This document shows positions 1-11,460 of a DNA stretch of 64,000 nt, piece by piece. Source of the DNA: Pardosa pseudoannulata (Eukaryota; Arthropoda; Arachnida; Araneae; Lycosidae); assembly GCA_032207245.1 (NCBI GenBank), contig JAGEOH010000256.1, positions 1 to 64,000 on the forward strand, written 5' to 3'. A program made the translations under genes and the position numbers. The notes under the pieces were generated by a model that searched no databases, had not been told where the DNA came from, and saw only the letters and a list, made by a program, of their open reading frames with translations. How positions within the stretch are numbered: position 1 is the first letter of the stretch; each line of letters begins with the position of its first letter.

Positions 1-1239
1 ATTTGTTGTGTCATTCAAATCCTATTTTGTAAAGAGAAAAGGCATCATAAATTTGGATCCCAACTGTCCTTGGAGAGTTACATTAAAAAGATAGCAGGGA
101 AAGCAATTCTAATTACTTTCATAGGTATTATTAAAGACCCCCCCCCAAAAAAAAAAAAAAAAAAATTCTCATTTAGTGTCAAACAGTTAGGATGGAGTCT
201 TTGGGATTAGATATTTCTTATACATTTGTATTTCCGTTTTTCTTTTAAATTGATATTTTATGACTGGGTGAGTTTTTATAGGATTTTTAGCTTGATGCTA
301 AATTTTCCATATTTCGGACCTTTTGCACATTTGTTACACAAGAAAAAAGTAATATTGCCCCCCCCCTACACACATGTCAGTTAATTTGCAGCACTTACCC
401 AGAATCCAAAAGATTCATTCCAAAATACAGTCCCTTCTCTATCTCGTAAAAAGGAAATTTCATTTCATACATATAAGACCTATATATGTAACATATCACA
501 CTTGAAATGTCTCTCTAATTTTTTCGTTTTCTCCTTCTCAGTCTTTCCTATCTATTTTTCCAGCAGCTCAATATGTTATTTAAAGGAGTCTTCGGTGACT
601 TAAGCTGTAAATTATGAAAAGCAATTATAATCTACGTTAATGATTGTCGACCCAAAAAATTGAAATCTTAAATTGGTCAGTTGATATGTTTTCATCATTT
701 TATTGCTTTGTCACTCTCTTACATAGTGGAGGGTGTATGTATGAAGAAGATAAACAACGTGACTTTTTTTAATACTTATTTAGAGAAAATACTCATTGAG
801 GCATAATCCACCAACCTGAAGACAACTAGCTCTCAAACAGTGTTGACTCAGTTAAACCATGTATGAAAAAACAGTCTACTTGTCGTTTCTGTACACCAAA
901 AATACTACATCTTGTACTTACGTCCGTTCCCCAGTCTTTGGTGTTTTTCTTTGGTATGTTGATATAACAACAACCATCATTGTCAGTAACACTCAAAAGT
1001 CCGAATATCAATGTTGATAGTTAACGGGAAAGTTATGATTTTTACGTTTGCCCATAGGTTGATGGATGAGCGATCTACTGTCCGGTCGGAACACCTGTTT
1101 GTCCTTGGTGCAGTCAAGTATCATTACAATTGTAATTACATAAAATTTACACTATTAACAAATGTTACAAGTTCATTAACATTAAATGTTATGAAAATCC
1201 AATTTAAAATCCTAAGATACAAATTTATTGTTGATTTAA
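1..1239. other. AT-rich sequence without a recognisable gene
   Basis: No open frame with a recognisable domain. Short homopolymers occur at about 140-165 (C then A run) and 358-366 (C run). On the minus strand an exon-like open stretch ends at 922 in front of a consensus splice donor (see findings), but there is no supporting homology. Confidence 0.6.
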
Positions 1240-1843
1240 CCCCTTCCAGATTCATTTTATCTCAGGATTATGGGTAAAAAAATGTCAATTTTTTATGCTT
1301 ATTTTCATACATACATAGCTTTTTAAACGTAATAGCATCATTCAAATACAAAATTTCCTAAAAATGAATGTAAAAAAATCAATTTAAGACATTAGTTATT
1401 TACCTGTATAGTTGACATTTTGTACGGCAGAAATGATGAGACTTTGGAGTCAATTCACACTAACTATAAATATAAAGCTTAGAATACCTAACTTTTATCT
1501 TGAATTAAATTTTATTTATATCTTATGCATTTACATAAATGATTATGAAATTATTAATCAAAATTTGGTCGTATATGATACAACGGTACTGCACAGAGTC
1601 CAGCATCGCAATCTGGACAGTAGAACCTTGTTTCTCTCCTTACCTTCTTCTCTCTGCTGTCTCTCTTTGAGCAGCAAATAATGCAGTAGCCAGAAAAGTA
1701 AAGAAAAGAAATCGAAACCATAAAAAGCAGCTGTGAAATAATTGCGGAAAGATTGATTGCACAGTGCCCGAGCTACACTCGGGATGAGCCAAGATGGTAC
1801 ATTTCGCCTGCCCGAGTTCAGCTCGGGAAAAACCGGGAAGGGG
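1240..1843. mobile_element. TTAA-flanked short non-autonomous element (piggyBac-like MITE)
   Basis: TTAA occurs immediately outside both ends (1236-1239 and 1844-1847), and the ends are inverted: ccccttcc at 1240-1247 and ggaagggg at 1836-1843. TTAA target choice is diagnostic of the piggyBac superfamily. The 604-bp interior has no transposase. Near the right end are two hairpins with the same arms, cccgag/ctcggg, at 1767-1783 and 1811-1827. The inverted repeat is only 8 bp, so the call rests on the combination of TTAA plus inverted ends. Confidence 0.6.
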
Positions 1844-2164
1844 TTAAAAAAATTGCAGTTTTGGCCATTCCGAAATTGGTACGTTCAGATTGGAGGGTCT
1901 TGTAACAAAATAAATCTCAAACAATGAAATGTCGCAAATGTTTAAGGAGAGCATATGTGAGGCCAATAGAGACGTCTTATCCTTTTATCGGCGAAGACGG
2001 GACTCAATCTGTTGCTTAAAAAAAAAGGGGATTGTTCCAAGATTTTGTTTTTCGAATTTTTCTCCATTCTTTCATAGCATAATGACTGCTCTTTATCCAG
2101 CCTCTATAACTTTCAAAGTTTGTGGTGGGTGCACGTCTCTCTTTGCATTTCCCATTGCTTTCAC
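1844..2164. other. Unassigned spacer
   Basis: I see no gene, repeat or regulatory structure between the TTAA element and the microsatellite. Confidence 0.5.
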
Positions 2165-2296
<132 letters not shown>

Positions 2297-2354
2297 AGTT
2301 TATTTTGGCATCATCTGTAGCAGACTTCTTACTCGAAAAAAAAAACCCGTACAT

Positions 2355-2570
2355 CTGAATTTATAGGTGTATGAGCTACTCAATCAGGATTCTTCAACGC
2401 TAATGAGATGCCGACGCCTGTGATGTGATTTAAGTGTCACAAGTTATATAAAGCGTCTATATAAGAGTGCTTTCGAGGTAGAAAGAACAAAAGATAGTCT
2501 CCAAGTATGACCAGAAAAGGATAGAATCGGCCGAAAATTATTATAAGATAGACATAATTAAGTTTGTTAA
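2355..2570 (+). repeat. Direct repeat, copy 1 (about 216 bp)
   Basis: Near-identical to 5677-5913 in the same orientation, starting at ctgaatttataggtgtatga and ending near the taattaag motif. Relative to copy 2 it lacks about 20 bases after the TATA-like motif, and its CRE-like site is mutated (tgatgtga at 2421-2428). The TATA-like tatataaa at 2445-2452 is kept. Family unknown; could be a fragment of an LTR, a SINE or a local duplication. Confidence 0.85.
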
Positions 2571-2689
2571 TTTTTTTAGGGTAGAAACATCCAATATTAC
2601 ACACACACATAAATGTCATGTTTAGAGCCTGATAAGAAAAATAAGAAAGACGTTCATTCCAGGTGTTATTCGAATATTAAAGCCCCATG

Positions 2690-3165
2690 AACCATTTTGT
2701 TTTCCAACCCGATAATGATCTTGTGGACTGTGCTGCAAAATCGGCTGTTGATCCCCTTAATATTGCGAACTAAACGAAATTGGCAAGAATCGTGGGACCA
2801 TTTAGTCAACCCTCTCAAAATAAGAGAAAATGGGAACTCGTCTGCGCCACACCCCCACTGTCACCTCCTTTTCGGTGATCCTGCTCCAAGCCTGCAAGGA
2901 CCGTGAAACACATTTTAATTGACTGCCATGTTTTTGATAAACTTCTTCGTGAGTACTTTCCTCATAATATCGGTATGTGTGATCTAATTGGTATTTTCCC
3001 ACCAAACTGTTTTTAATCTTTTCACTTTTTTATATTTTAAAATTTTACAAGTTTGTGCCATTATTGTATGTTTATTATCCGACGTTTTTAATAATATTCC
3101 CCTTTAAATCTTTTTACCTTGTGGTTGGTCAGTGCCCTAAAACTTCAAACAACCAACCAACTTGC
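2690..3165 (+). pseudogene. 5'-truncated Jockey-like LINE, ORF2 C-terminus and 3' end
   Basis: In shifting frames this encodes the end of a Jockey-clade ORF2. A GN.L.DCAAK remnant of the RNase H tail lies at about 2710-2740. The LINE C-terminal motif TVKHILIDC followed by VFDKLL lies at about 2900-2950. A T-rich 3' region follows, with the tail caaacaaccaaccaac at about 3150-3165, matching the style of the LINE tail at 10400-10420. Multiple frameshifts make it non-coding. The left boundary is approximate. Confidence 0.8.
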
Positions 3166-4500
3166 GGATCATCAGCCAACCCCTATTTTACCTCTTCTCA
3201 TCTGGAACTTCGTAAGCTTTGCTGTTAAACAATGTTGTTTTACCTACAAAGAGTTTGTTCTCTTTTAATGAATTCACGTTTAAAATTTCAAAGCTGACAC
3301 ATAATTAAGACGAATATTGAACTTGAGTTTGTCTCAGACTTAGTGCTACACATAAAATCTGCATTTGTGTATGAATACACGTTGTTTATTCTACCAAGTC
3401 CCATAAACTCGTGATTTCATATACAATTAAAATGAGATTCCTTTAATGTCCAACCGAATGGAGGATCTTTTCAGTTCATCCCTTTGCTCATAGATGGCAG
3501 CACTCTTCCTCAAGCTCCACCTTCGTCAAGCACGTTGCTTTGTTTTCCCTTTATAGACACAGTCTGTAATAATATTTGGCGATTTTTTTTCTCCTTTCTG
3601 TTAGTTCTATTTTCAGGGGAAAAGAACTGAAACACCCTCTGGATCCATTCTATAAATATTGTTACGAATTTGTGTACCACTATTGTGTGTCAATATCAGA
3701 AAATTCGATCGTCGTGAAAAGCGAAATAGAAAAGGCATCAACATTTGCGACTATAAAAGGAGAAATTATTTTCTTTGAGTCCAGCATTGAAGGATGCCTG
3801 TGTACTGATAGACTGGAAAACTATCAGACTATGATCTGTCATTTTTCTTTATTTCCAATGACTGAGCAAGCTGCAAAAACAGCTGCCATTCTCGCTTGGC
3901 ATGCAGCTTCGTTTCAAGCCGATAGAGATGGCCGTCATCAACCCTTTCAATACGTTCGAACGATCTCATAGTCAAGTTAGGAATCTAGCAGAAAATCGGT
4001 GCCCTTGGAAAGATTAAGGACATAGAATGCGACATTCTCTATTTTTATGTTTAAGATGAAACACGTTTAGAAATCTCATTTTTTACGAATATTTTCATTC
4101 AAAGGAATTTTTTTATTCCATACCGCTTCCTTTCTTTGAGGTGTAGAATAGAGGTTCCTTTTGTACACCATGTACTGGAACACCAAGAAATAGCCAAAAT
4201 GAATTGGTTTGATTTTTTAAAGTCATTCAATTCTTTATAAGGGGTAGGATGGACAAGATTTTTGAAGTAAGTAGAGGAGAAAGGGGTCAAAATGGATTCA
4301 TTGAATTTTTTTAAAAGTCATTTTAAAGATTCAATCTTCTATCTCTATTATATACGTTTAAAATACATGACTTTCTATTAGTTACTTTATGTTAAAGAAC
4401 TGTCCTACAGAAATGGAGAATTTATCACATGTTTTGAGTGAAATTTGAGACATTGAGAAAAAATAGGATGTTAAACTTCAATTTTACTTACATAGCACGT
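3166..4500. other. Unassigned sequence
   Basis: Contains a 131-codon open frame (3576-3971, plus strand) with no recognisable domain, no obvious promoter and no codon pattern that distinguishes it from chance in AT-rich DNA. Nothing else stands out. Confidence 0.5.
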
Positions 4501-5676
4501 ATTAGGTATTGATCTCGACAATGACACCTCGAATGCAGAAACTACGACAATCTAGCGCAAAAACCGGTCGCGGAAGGCAGATCGCAAATACTGGACCACT
4601 CCACCCCGAAACGACCCTTCGCAGTACCTCCAGCGCGTTCGTCGCGCCGCAGGCGCCAAAACGGTGGAGTGTTTGGACAGTAACGATCAGCCAATTTACA
4701 CTGATGTTTAGCACAGTAGAATGGCCTAACTGACGACTGAGTTTCTTTAAAGAAGCGACACAAAAATATAAAAACATCAAAGTTTATTTTTTTCTTTCTC
4801 AAAACAACGCCAGTAAAAACAGTTAAGCAGAACATCCAAAACAGTTGGGTCGATAATACAAAACTAAGTGGCAAGTGAAACATTCTGGCAAGTGACTCAT
4901 TTATGTAATTTACCGATGGAAAAAAAAAAACCCATATCGACGGAGCAAAAACAAGACGAACAACAGGCAAAAGCTGAACGTCAAGGGCCCCCTCCTTCTT
5001 GATTTCGTAAACTTTACAATTATTCACATGCTGAAGAAAAAAAAAGACCACGGAGCATATAAAAAAACGATTTCCAAATGACTCACTAAGCTGCTCTCAC
5101 ATGGGCTTCAGACATGAAAAATAAAACGAGATTAAAAATAGTTAGAGTTCAATTCCCGTGATTTACGTTAACGTTTATCAGATTGAAATTTAATAGAAAT
5201 CAACATAACTTAAACACACTTGCTTAGTGTCAAAAAGATTAAATTAGGATTAAAAGTTTAGCTAATTTCAAGGAATGGGATCCGGGAAGACGCAACAGAG
5301 TAGCGCTGGGAAAGCGGAGAATTTGGAATACAACTGGATGCTAAGCGGACCTCAAGACGCGGGAATTAACGAGGGTGGCTCGAACCACACGGGCGAAAGA
5401 AAGAACAAAAACCTAAAGGAAATTAGCTCGTTGCAACGAAGGACGAGAAACCGAAAGGCCAAATAAAGTACCAGGACAGTCGCAAACCCGGACCTCCAGA
5501 CCATCAGACTGAAATCAATGTGACAGACTTTCATTGGCCCACCGTGCCGAACCCCCGTGACTTGACGTGCCCAGAAAAAAACTCAACGGGGCCTCGCAAA
5601 AACCGAGAGTTAAATAAAAAAAAAGGAGGAGGGGGGGATAATTCCGAAAGAAAGAAAAAAAAAAGCCAGAATTAAG
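4500..5676. other. GC-richer unassigned patches
   Basis: Two patches, about 4510-4740 and 5270-5600, are visibly GC-richer than the surroundings and have CpG-containing, open but unrecognised frames on both strands. They could be decayed untranslated or promoter sequence of a host gene or an old repeat; I cannot decide. The rest is AT-rich with A and T runs. Confidence 0.35.
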
Positions 5677-5913
5677 CTGAATTTATAGGTGTATGAGCTA
5701 CTCAATCAGGATTCTTAAACGCTAACTAGATGCCGACGCCTGTGACGTCATTTAAGTGTCACAAGTTATATAAAGCGTCTATGTAAGAGGAGCTTTGGTG
5801 TTTTCGAGATAGCCAAATGGATAGAAAGAACAAAAGATAGTCTACAAGTATGGCCAGAAAAGGATAGAATCGCCTGAAAATTATTATAAGATAGCCATAA
5901 TTAAGTTGGTTAA
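5677..5913 (+). repeat. Direct repeat, copy 2 (about 237 bp) with CRE and TATA motifs
   Basis: Second copy of the repeat at 2355-2570. It carries a perfect CRE palindrome tgacgtca at 5743-5750 and tatataaa at 5767-5774, 16 bases apart, which is promoter-like spacing. Whether it is a promoter is inference. Confidence 0.85.
5743..5774 (+). promoter_or_regulatory. CRE-like site plus TATA-like box within repeat
   Basis: tgacgtca (5743-5750) followed by tatataaa (5767-5774). The sister repeat retains the TATA motif but not the CRE palindrome. No downstream gene is recognisable within the following kilobase. Confidence 0.3.
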
Positions 5914-7059
5914 ATGGTAAAAATGGGCAGTGGCCTCCGCCGGGAAGTAGGTCCCATTGGAAAGCTGCGTGGGTCAAATCCCTCGACTCATGCTGACCAC
6001 CTTGCCTCGTCACTCATCTTTGCAGGCCTAACCCCTTCCCCTGCCATGACCTTGTGATAGACGGGGTTGGGGAATTCTAACAGCCGAAAAGGTGGACGAG
6101 TCCAAAAGGAAATTGGGAACCACATAAAAAAATACATTAAAAAATATAAATTTAATCAATATTCTGTAAAATCCTAATGGTATTTTTATGCCATTTGACA
6201 CTGTCTGTAGGGATTTGTTTCTGTTTTATTAGTAAACCGTACTAAGATGGACGCGTCAGAATCTGTTTGGAACGGCGCTAGAACAAGTTTGGAAAATATG
6301 GCTGTCGAAACGAGCTTAAAGAATAAATTTTAAAATTAATGTAAAAGAATCGAAATTGTTTTAAATTAAGCTAATTTCTATTCACTCCTTAAATATCGAT
6401 AAGTTTGCGTATGAGGGTCCTACGTTCAGTGTCTTTTATAAGATTCCGTTTTCGAGTGCTGCAACAAAACAGGCTTTTTTCATTTTTTATGTGTTCGAGT
6501 TCAGTGGTTCTCAAACTTTCTTACATAGCAACGGACCCCTTAAACAAATATTACTGAAAGAGAAACTGACTCATCACTGATGTGACATCAAAAATAGGCA
6601 GCATAAAGTAGTGTGAAAATCGAGATAAGGCTAACAAAATGGGGCATAGAAAGAAGAATTTTTTTAATGAAATGACACAAATAAAATATCTCACGCCTTC
6701 TTGTGCTGTGTTGTTGGAATGACGTGGCTTTTTCTGTTCCCAATGGTTGCCTATCCGGCGTGTTGGTAACTATTATTAATTTTTTGTAAAGCATTAGTAA
6801 AAAATGACAGAATGAATCGACGAATGTTCTTTAAAACTCCGATGGTGAATCGTTGCGGCACTCTAGGCTCCCGCTTTCAGAAATTCTATTCTAACTTACT
6901 CAAGGACTGAATTTAAGAGTATGACTTTTTAATAATTTGTTATAGGACGTCATAAAATATCGATTAGGTTTGATTACAGAAGAGTTTTTTTACAAGAGAG
7001 CTCATTAGACTGGGATTATTCGTTTAAAGACAATTCCATAGCTACAAAATAGTCATTCC
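5914..7059. other. Unassigned sequence with one hAT-like terminus
   Basis: At 6502 the sequence cagtggttctcaaactttct resembles the terminal inverted repeat of many hAT elements, but I found no matching end downstream. Around 5950-6010 a gggtcaaatccc motif resembles a tRNA B box without a convincing tRNA fold. No gene seen. Confidence 0.35.
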
Positions 7060-7500
7060 AACAGTGCCCCCTCAGGGGGTTTACCTTCTTCAGGTAAACA
7101 GGGGTGCCCTAGCGATCTTTCCTCCTTCTTCGTCTCCTTTCGTTTTTCTCCCTCGTTACTTCTTCTGAGGGCTTTTCTCGTGATGTTATGTCTCCGTTCT
7201 GAACACAGCCTTTCGCGAACTGTTAACAGCTCACGTGTTTGTCGTGTCCCCGGGATTTCCTTTCACGGAAATCGTCTGAAGGGCATTTCCTTTCGCTGGG
7301 AATCCTCAACACGTTACTTCGGCCTCTGCTTCGCGTCAGTATGTATCAATCGGCTGGTCGGTTTTCGTCTTGAACTAAGTAATCGGTGTACTGTTAAATG
7401 AAGGGGGGTAGCAGCTCCAGGAGTACCTGTGATCGTATAGAGATCCCGGCAGGTTACTGCATCCCCTTCTTGGGCTCCGTGGTGGGTGGAGCCGCGTCAA
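7060..7500 (+). other. LINE 5' untranslated / promoter region
   Basis: Pyrimidine-rich and GC-richer leader of the LINE, beginning near a small hairpin (cccctcagggg at about 7068). It ends at the ctgcatccccttcttggg block, which has a counterpart at about 43900. Jockey-type LINEs carry internal promoters in this region; no specific promoter element is identified here. Confidence 0.5.
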
Positions 7501-8500
7501 TCATATTGCAAGTGAGAAAACTCGTTTCTTTATTGTGAAAAATAACGTAGAAGGAAGTTTCAACTGTACTCGTCCGTTCCTTATACATAAAACTATACAG
7601 TCCGTAATTGGTGAGGTTGAATCGATTAAAAAACTTAAATTTGGCGACCTCCTGTTACAAATTTTCTCTCCTACCCAAGCTAAGTCCCGATCTTTCCGTA
7701 ATACTTTTCAATTTCAGTTTCTGCGCATGGTTCGCTAAATTTTTCAAAAGGTGTTATATCTGAGTCTGATTTATACAACGGGACAGAGGATGAAATCCTG
7801 GAAATTCTTAAAAGTCAAGGTGTTGTTGCGGTTCGTCGAATAACTATTCGTCGTTAGGGGCAAACCATCAAAACTAAACATCTCATCCTTACTTTTCATA
7901 GTCCAAAACTCTCCTCTAATTTATACGCTGTTTATTTGAAATGTACCGTTCGCCCCTACATTCCAAACTCTCTTCGTTGCTTTTAGTGTCAGCGATTTGG
8001 ACATTCCAAGCTGTCGTGTCGTGGATCCGTTACCTGTGCTCGTTGTGCAGAAGTCGGTCGTGACTCTGTGAACTGTGATAAAGCACCTTTATGCGTAAAC
8101 AGCAAAGGTGCTCATCCTTATTTCTCCCGTATCTGTCCGTCCTGGCAATTAGAAAAAAGAAGTGCAAAATTGAAAGCAGAAAAACAATGTTTCATACCCG
8201 GAAGCCAGAAAAATAGTTGCATCTCGTTGTCCAAAGCCTGGAGTTTCCTTTTCCTCTATTCATGGTTCTAAAACTATGAAACCCAAACAGATCTATCCTT
8301 AAGTAAATTCATTAATAAACTCTCTACTACAGAAATTTCTTCCAAAAACGTAATTCCTGTAAATAATTCAGCCTCCAACACCGAAAAAAGCAACTTTGCT
8401 CGAGCCTACAAAGTAGGAAAACGTAAAATCCTCCTGTCAATTCAAAGAAAAAAGTCTCAAGTCGATGACAAACGTAAAAAAAAATAACCACTGTTTAAAT
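7500..8500 (+). pseudogene. Jockey-like LINE ORF1 (Gag-like) remnant
   Basis: Encodes an RNA-binding Gag-like protein in intact relatives. Visible pieces are GEVESIKKLKFGDLLLQ at about 7609-7660, a GVISESDLY-like segment at about 7750-7780, and a zinc-knuckle array at about 7975-8150. The array includes CQRFGHSKLSC, CARCAEVGRDSVNC and a third, damaged knuckle (CVNSKGAHPYFSRIC), followed by a basic KLEKR-type tail. A TAG at 7984-7986 interrupts the first knuckle, and several frameshifts lie upstream. Family assignment is firm; the gene is dead. Confidence 0.85.
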
Positions 8501-8639
8501 CTAATTACTTAAAAATTCAGGTGACTGCTATTTCCCAGGAGTCTTGTCAAACTTTTTGTGTCCTCCAGTGATGAGGGCAAGCTAACTGATGACTCAATGA
8601 ACTTGGAGGTGGTTGTGTCCCACATTGCTCCCTTTTTTT

Positions 8640-9697
8640 TCATCATGTCATTGCTTTCTTGAAACTGCCATGGCTTTAAACACCACGCCTCCGATATTCG
8701 TGATCTGATCAACAAGTATCCTCCTGTCTGAATCGTTTTGCAGGAAACTTTCCTGCATGATGTAAATTCGGCAAATATTCGCCATTACAGCACCTTTAGG
8801 AAGGATTATATGGAAGGGGAAAGATCCTGTGGAGGAGTAGCTCTACTTCCCCACCCCTCCTATCACACAAGAATCCATATTAATTATTTGCAGCATATAT
8901 TTACCCCCAAATTCCACAATCCACCATAATAGTCTCAATAAACTAATTTCTCAGCTCGCTTCTCCTTTTATTATTCTCGGCGATTTCAATGGGTAGTCCA
9001 ACGACCAATAACCGTGGCACTATAATTGAGAAATTCATTTCTGACCATAACCTTTAACACCGATGAAGTTATCTATTTCCACCAGCCCACTAATACTTTT
9101 CATAGTCTAGATTTAGCCATATGCTCACCGAATATTTTCTTGCCCTGGAAACTTGCTGTTGACAACAGCGATCACTTTCCGCTCATATTCCCAACCAGAG
9201 AATTCCCGGTACATTCTTAATTCCTCTGACTGGACGGCTTTTACTATACTTGCTGACATCACGAAAGACAGAGTCGAACAAAACTCTGTATGATCACGAA
9301 TATCGTCATTTCTGCTGCTGATATCTGCCTTCCTAAATCTTCTGGGCGTTCACGCAGACAAACTAAGCCATGGTGGAATCAAACTTATAAAATTACTAAT
9401 AAAAAAACAGAACAAAGCCTTCAATATCTTCAGAAGATACCCTACCTAATCTTGCTCAGTACAAGAAATGCAAATATGTTTTCCGGCGTACTCTTAGACA
9501 AAGCCAGAAAGATTCTTGGGAAAAGTGTGTTAATAGCCTTTCCCCGTCTACTTCCAGTAAAACTCTATAGTCCAAAGTAAAACGTTGTTCTGGTTTCTAT
9601 CCTATACCTATTTTGCACTACAATAACAATATAATATCTTCTACAATATCAAGCACAATTGCTGCTTCCCTTGCTAGTATCTCCTATAGCACCAACT
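8640..9697 (+). pseudogene. LINE ORF2 endonuclease domain, 5' part (interrupted)
   Basis: The apurinic-endonuclease-like domain that nicks target DNA. Motifs in order: a NCHGF motif at about 8663-8677, preceded by a TGA where Trp is usual (8660-8662); QET at 8741-8749; GDFNG at about 8979-8993; and SDHFP at about 9167-9181. The linker toward RT follows, with KPWWN at about 9370. Several stops and frameshifts are present. The reading frame is broken at 9697 by the nested LINE and resumes at 10432. Confidence 0.85.
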
Positions 9698-10431
9698 GCT
9701 CTGACTCAATGAGTGTCTTGGAAAGTCTGAAATGGGATTCACAGCTACGTTTCTCTGGCTACCCAGCTGCATAGAAAACTTTTCCATAGAGGTTTTAACT
9801 TCTGCCGAGTTCCTAGTCACGTCGGTAACGAGAGAGTGGACACTCGAGCGAAACGGGGAACTACGTCCTACGCTGGTGCTGTGCCTTACAGTGATGTCCA
9901 AAAAGCCATTTCCATCAACAGAAATGACCGAATGGAACTTAGAAATTCGAAACAATTCTTAGACCGTCTATTTTGGCCATGTTTGGGATGTCATTTCAAC
10001 ACGTCTTCGGATGGATCGGTCATACTAGAACATCTAATATTGGCTGAGCCACTCTCTCACACTCATCTCACCGTTCTTCAGATTTTAACTTCATACGCGG
10101 TTTTTACACGTTTTTACAATATATATTTTAAAACTTTTCATCCCAGTTTGTGCTTGGGTAAGAACTTCCCCCCCAAAAACTATTTGAATTTCTCATCCGC
10201 AGTGGCGTTTTTAACCTTGTTTAATTTAAAAAGTTTTAATATCAATATTTACGTCGTTTTTTATTTGTGTTCTTTCTTTTAAATATTTGACTAATAGTTA
10301 CTTCTGCTTTTAAATTTTATATATGTATACATATTTTGGTTAATACTTCAAACTTTGTTTGGCGCAGCATGTCCTAGCTTGGATCTTGCACCAAGAAACC
10401 CCAACTAACCAACCAACCTCTAGCACCAACT
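9687..10431. repeat. 11-bp target-site duplication flanking nested LINE
   Basis: tagcaccaact at 9687-9697 and again at 10421-10431, directly abutting the two ends of the inserted LINE fragment. Confidence 0.9.
9698..10420 (+). mobile_element. Nested 5'-truncated LINE inserted in LINE
   Basis: Starts inside the RNase H tail of another Jockey-like ORF2 (PSH.G.ERVDTRAKRG-like residues at about 9800-9850). It runs through the C-terminal region and a T-rich 3' UTR to a ggcgcagcatg...aaccaaccaacc end. The 11-bp target duplication tagcaccaact flanks it at 9687-9697 and 10421-10431. Removing the insert plus one duplicate restores continuity of the host LINE frame, which is direct evidence for a later insertion. 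Confidence 0.92.
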
Positions 10432-11460
10432 ATAATTTTTCTTCATCTGCGAAGCAAAGAACTATTCTCGAGAAAACTAAAATTAATTTCGGTAATCGTT
10501 TCAGTTTTACTTATAACTCTGACTTTACGATTTTTGAGTTGAAGAATGCCTTACATGAAACCACAAAGTCTCGATAAAATTTAATATTTAATGATCAAAA
10601 ACCTTTCCGTTGATTTTTTATCAAACCTGCTTATATTATAAAACAGGAGCTGGCAAGAACATACGTTTTCTACTTCTTGGAGAATGGCGACGGTCATTCC
10701 GATTCTCAAACCTGATAAAGACCAAGAATCCTCTGAGCTATCGCCCCATCACACTGCCTTTGCAAATTATTTGAGAAAACGATTAACAGAAGGCTAACCT
10801 ACTACCTGGAAAGTAATAAATGTATATCTAATTTTTAAAGTGACTTTCGACGCGGTAGGTGTACCATTGATAATGTTGTTGCCCTTGAAACTAGAGTTCG
10901 TAATGCTGTTGAGAAACGTAACCATTTAGTTTCCATATTTTTCTATATTGAGAAGGCTTATGACCGAACATGGAGACATGCTATATTGCTACAGCTCTAC
11001 AATATGGGTTTAAGAGGAAACCTGCCCATTTTTATTCAAAACTTTTTATCTGTTCGTTATTTTAGAGTTCATGTTGGTAATACTTTATCAGATCTTTTTA
11101 TTCAGGAAGAAGGTGTTCCATAAGGAAGTGTTTTAAGCGTTACCTTTTTTCAACATTGCCATTAATCTATTTTAAATATTTTACCTTCATCAGTTCTTGC
11201 CAACCTGTACGTAGATGATCTACCAATTTCTTGTGAGGGTTCAGATGTGGGATTCATCGAGAGACCACTCCAGGCTGCTATAAATAAGATTGATAGATGG
11301 TCTAACAATAACGGCTTCTTCTCTTTTACCTCAAAAACTCGCTCTGTCCACTTCTGCAAAAGGCGGGCCATGACCCGGAAATTCAGTTTAACGCCCTCAA
11401 AATTGGCGTTGTGGAAGAGGTAAAATTTCTAGGCATTATCTTTGTCAAAAAGCTGTCTTT
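10432..11460 (+). pseudogene. LINE ORF2 reverse transcriptase domain
   Basis: Continuation of the host LINE after the nested insertion. The FELKNALHETTKS-type pre-RT segment is at about 10530-10575. The RT motif AYDRTW is at about 10957-10974 (catalytic Asp kept), GVP.GS follows with Gln replaced by TAA at 11121-11123, and YVDD at 11208-11219 keeps both catalytic aspartates. The downstream thumb motif KCERSLNILKVLS lies at about 11485-11525. Frameshifts and stops make it non-functional. Confidence 0.88.

Noticed and set aside
3576..3971. 131-codon plus-strand frame as a host exon
   Set aside because: No recognisable domain, splice context or similarity to the other repeats; chance cannot be excluded at this length.
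6502..6900. hAT MITE starting at cagtggttctcaaactttct
   Set aside because: No convincing inverse terminus or 8-bp duplication found downstream.
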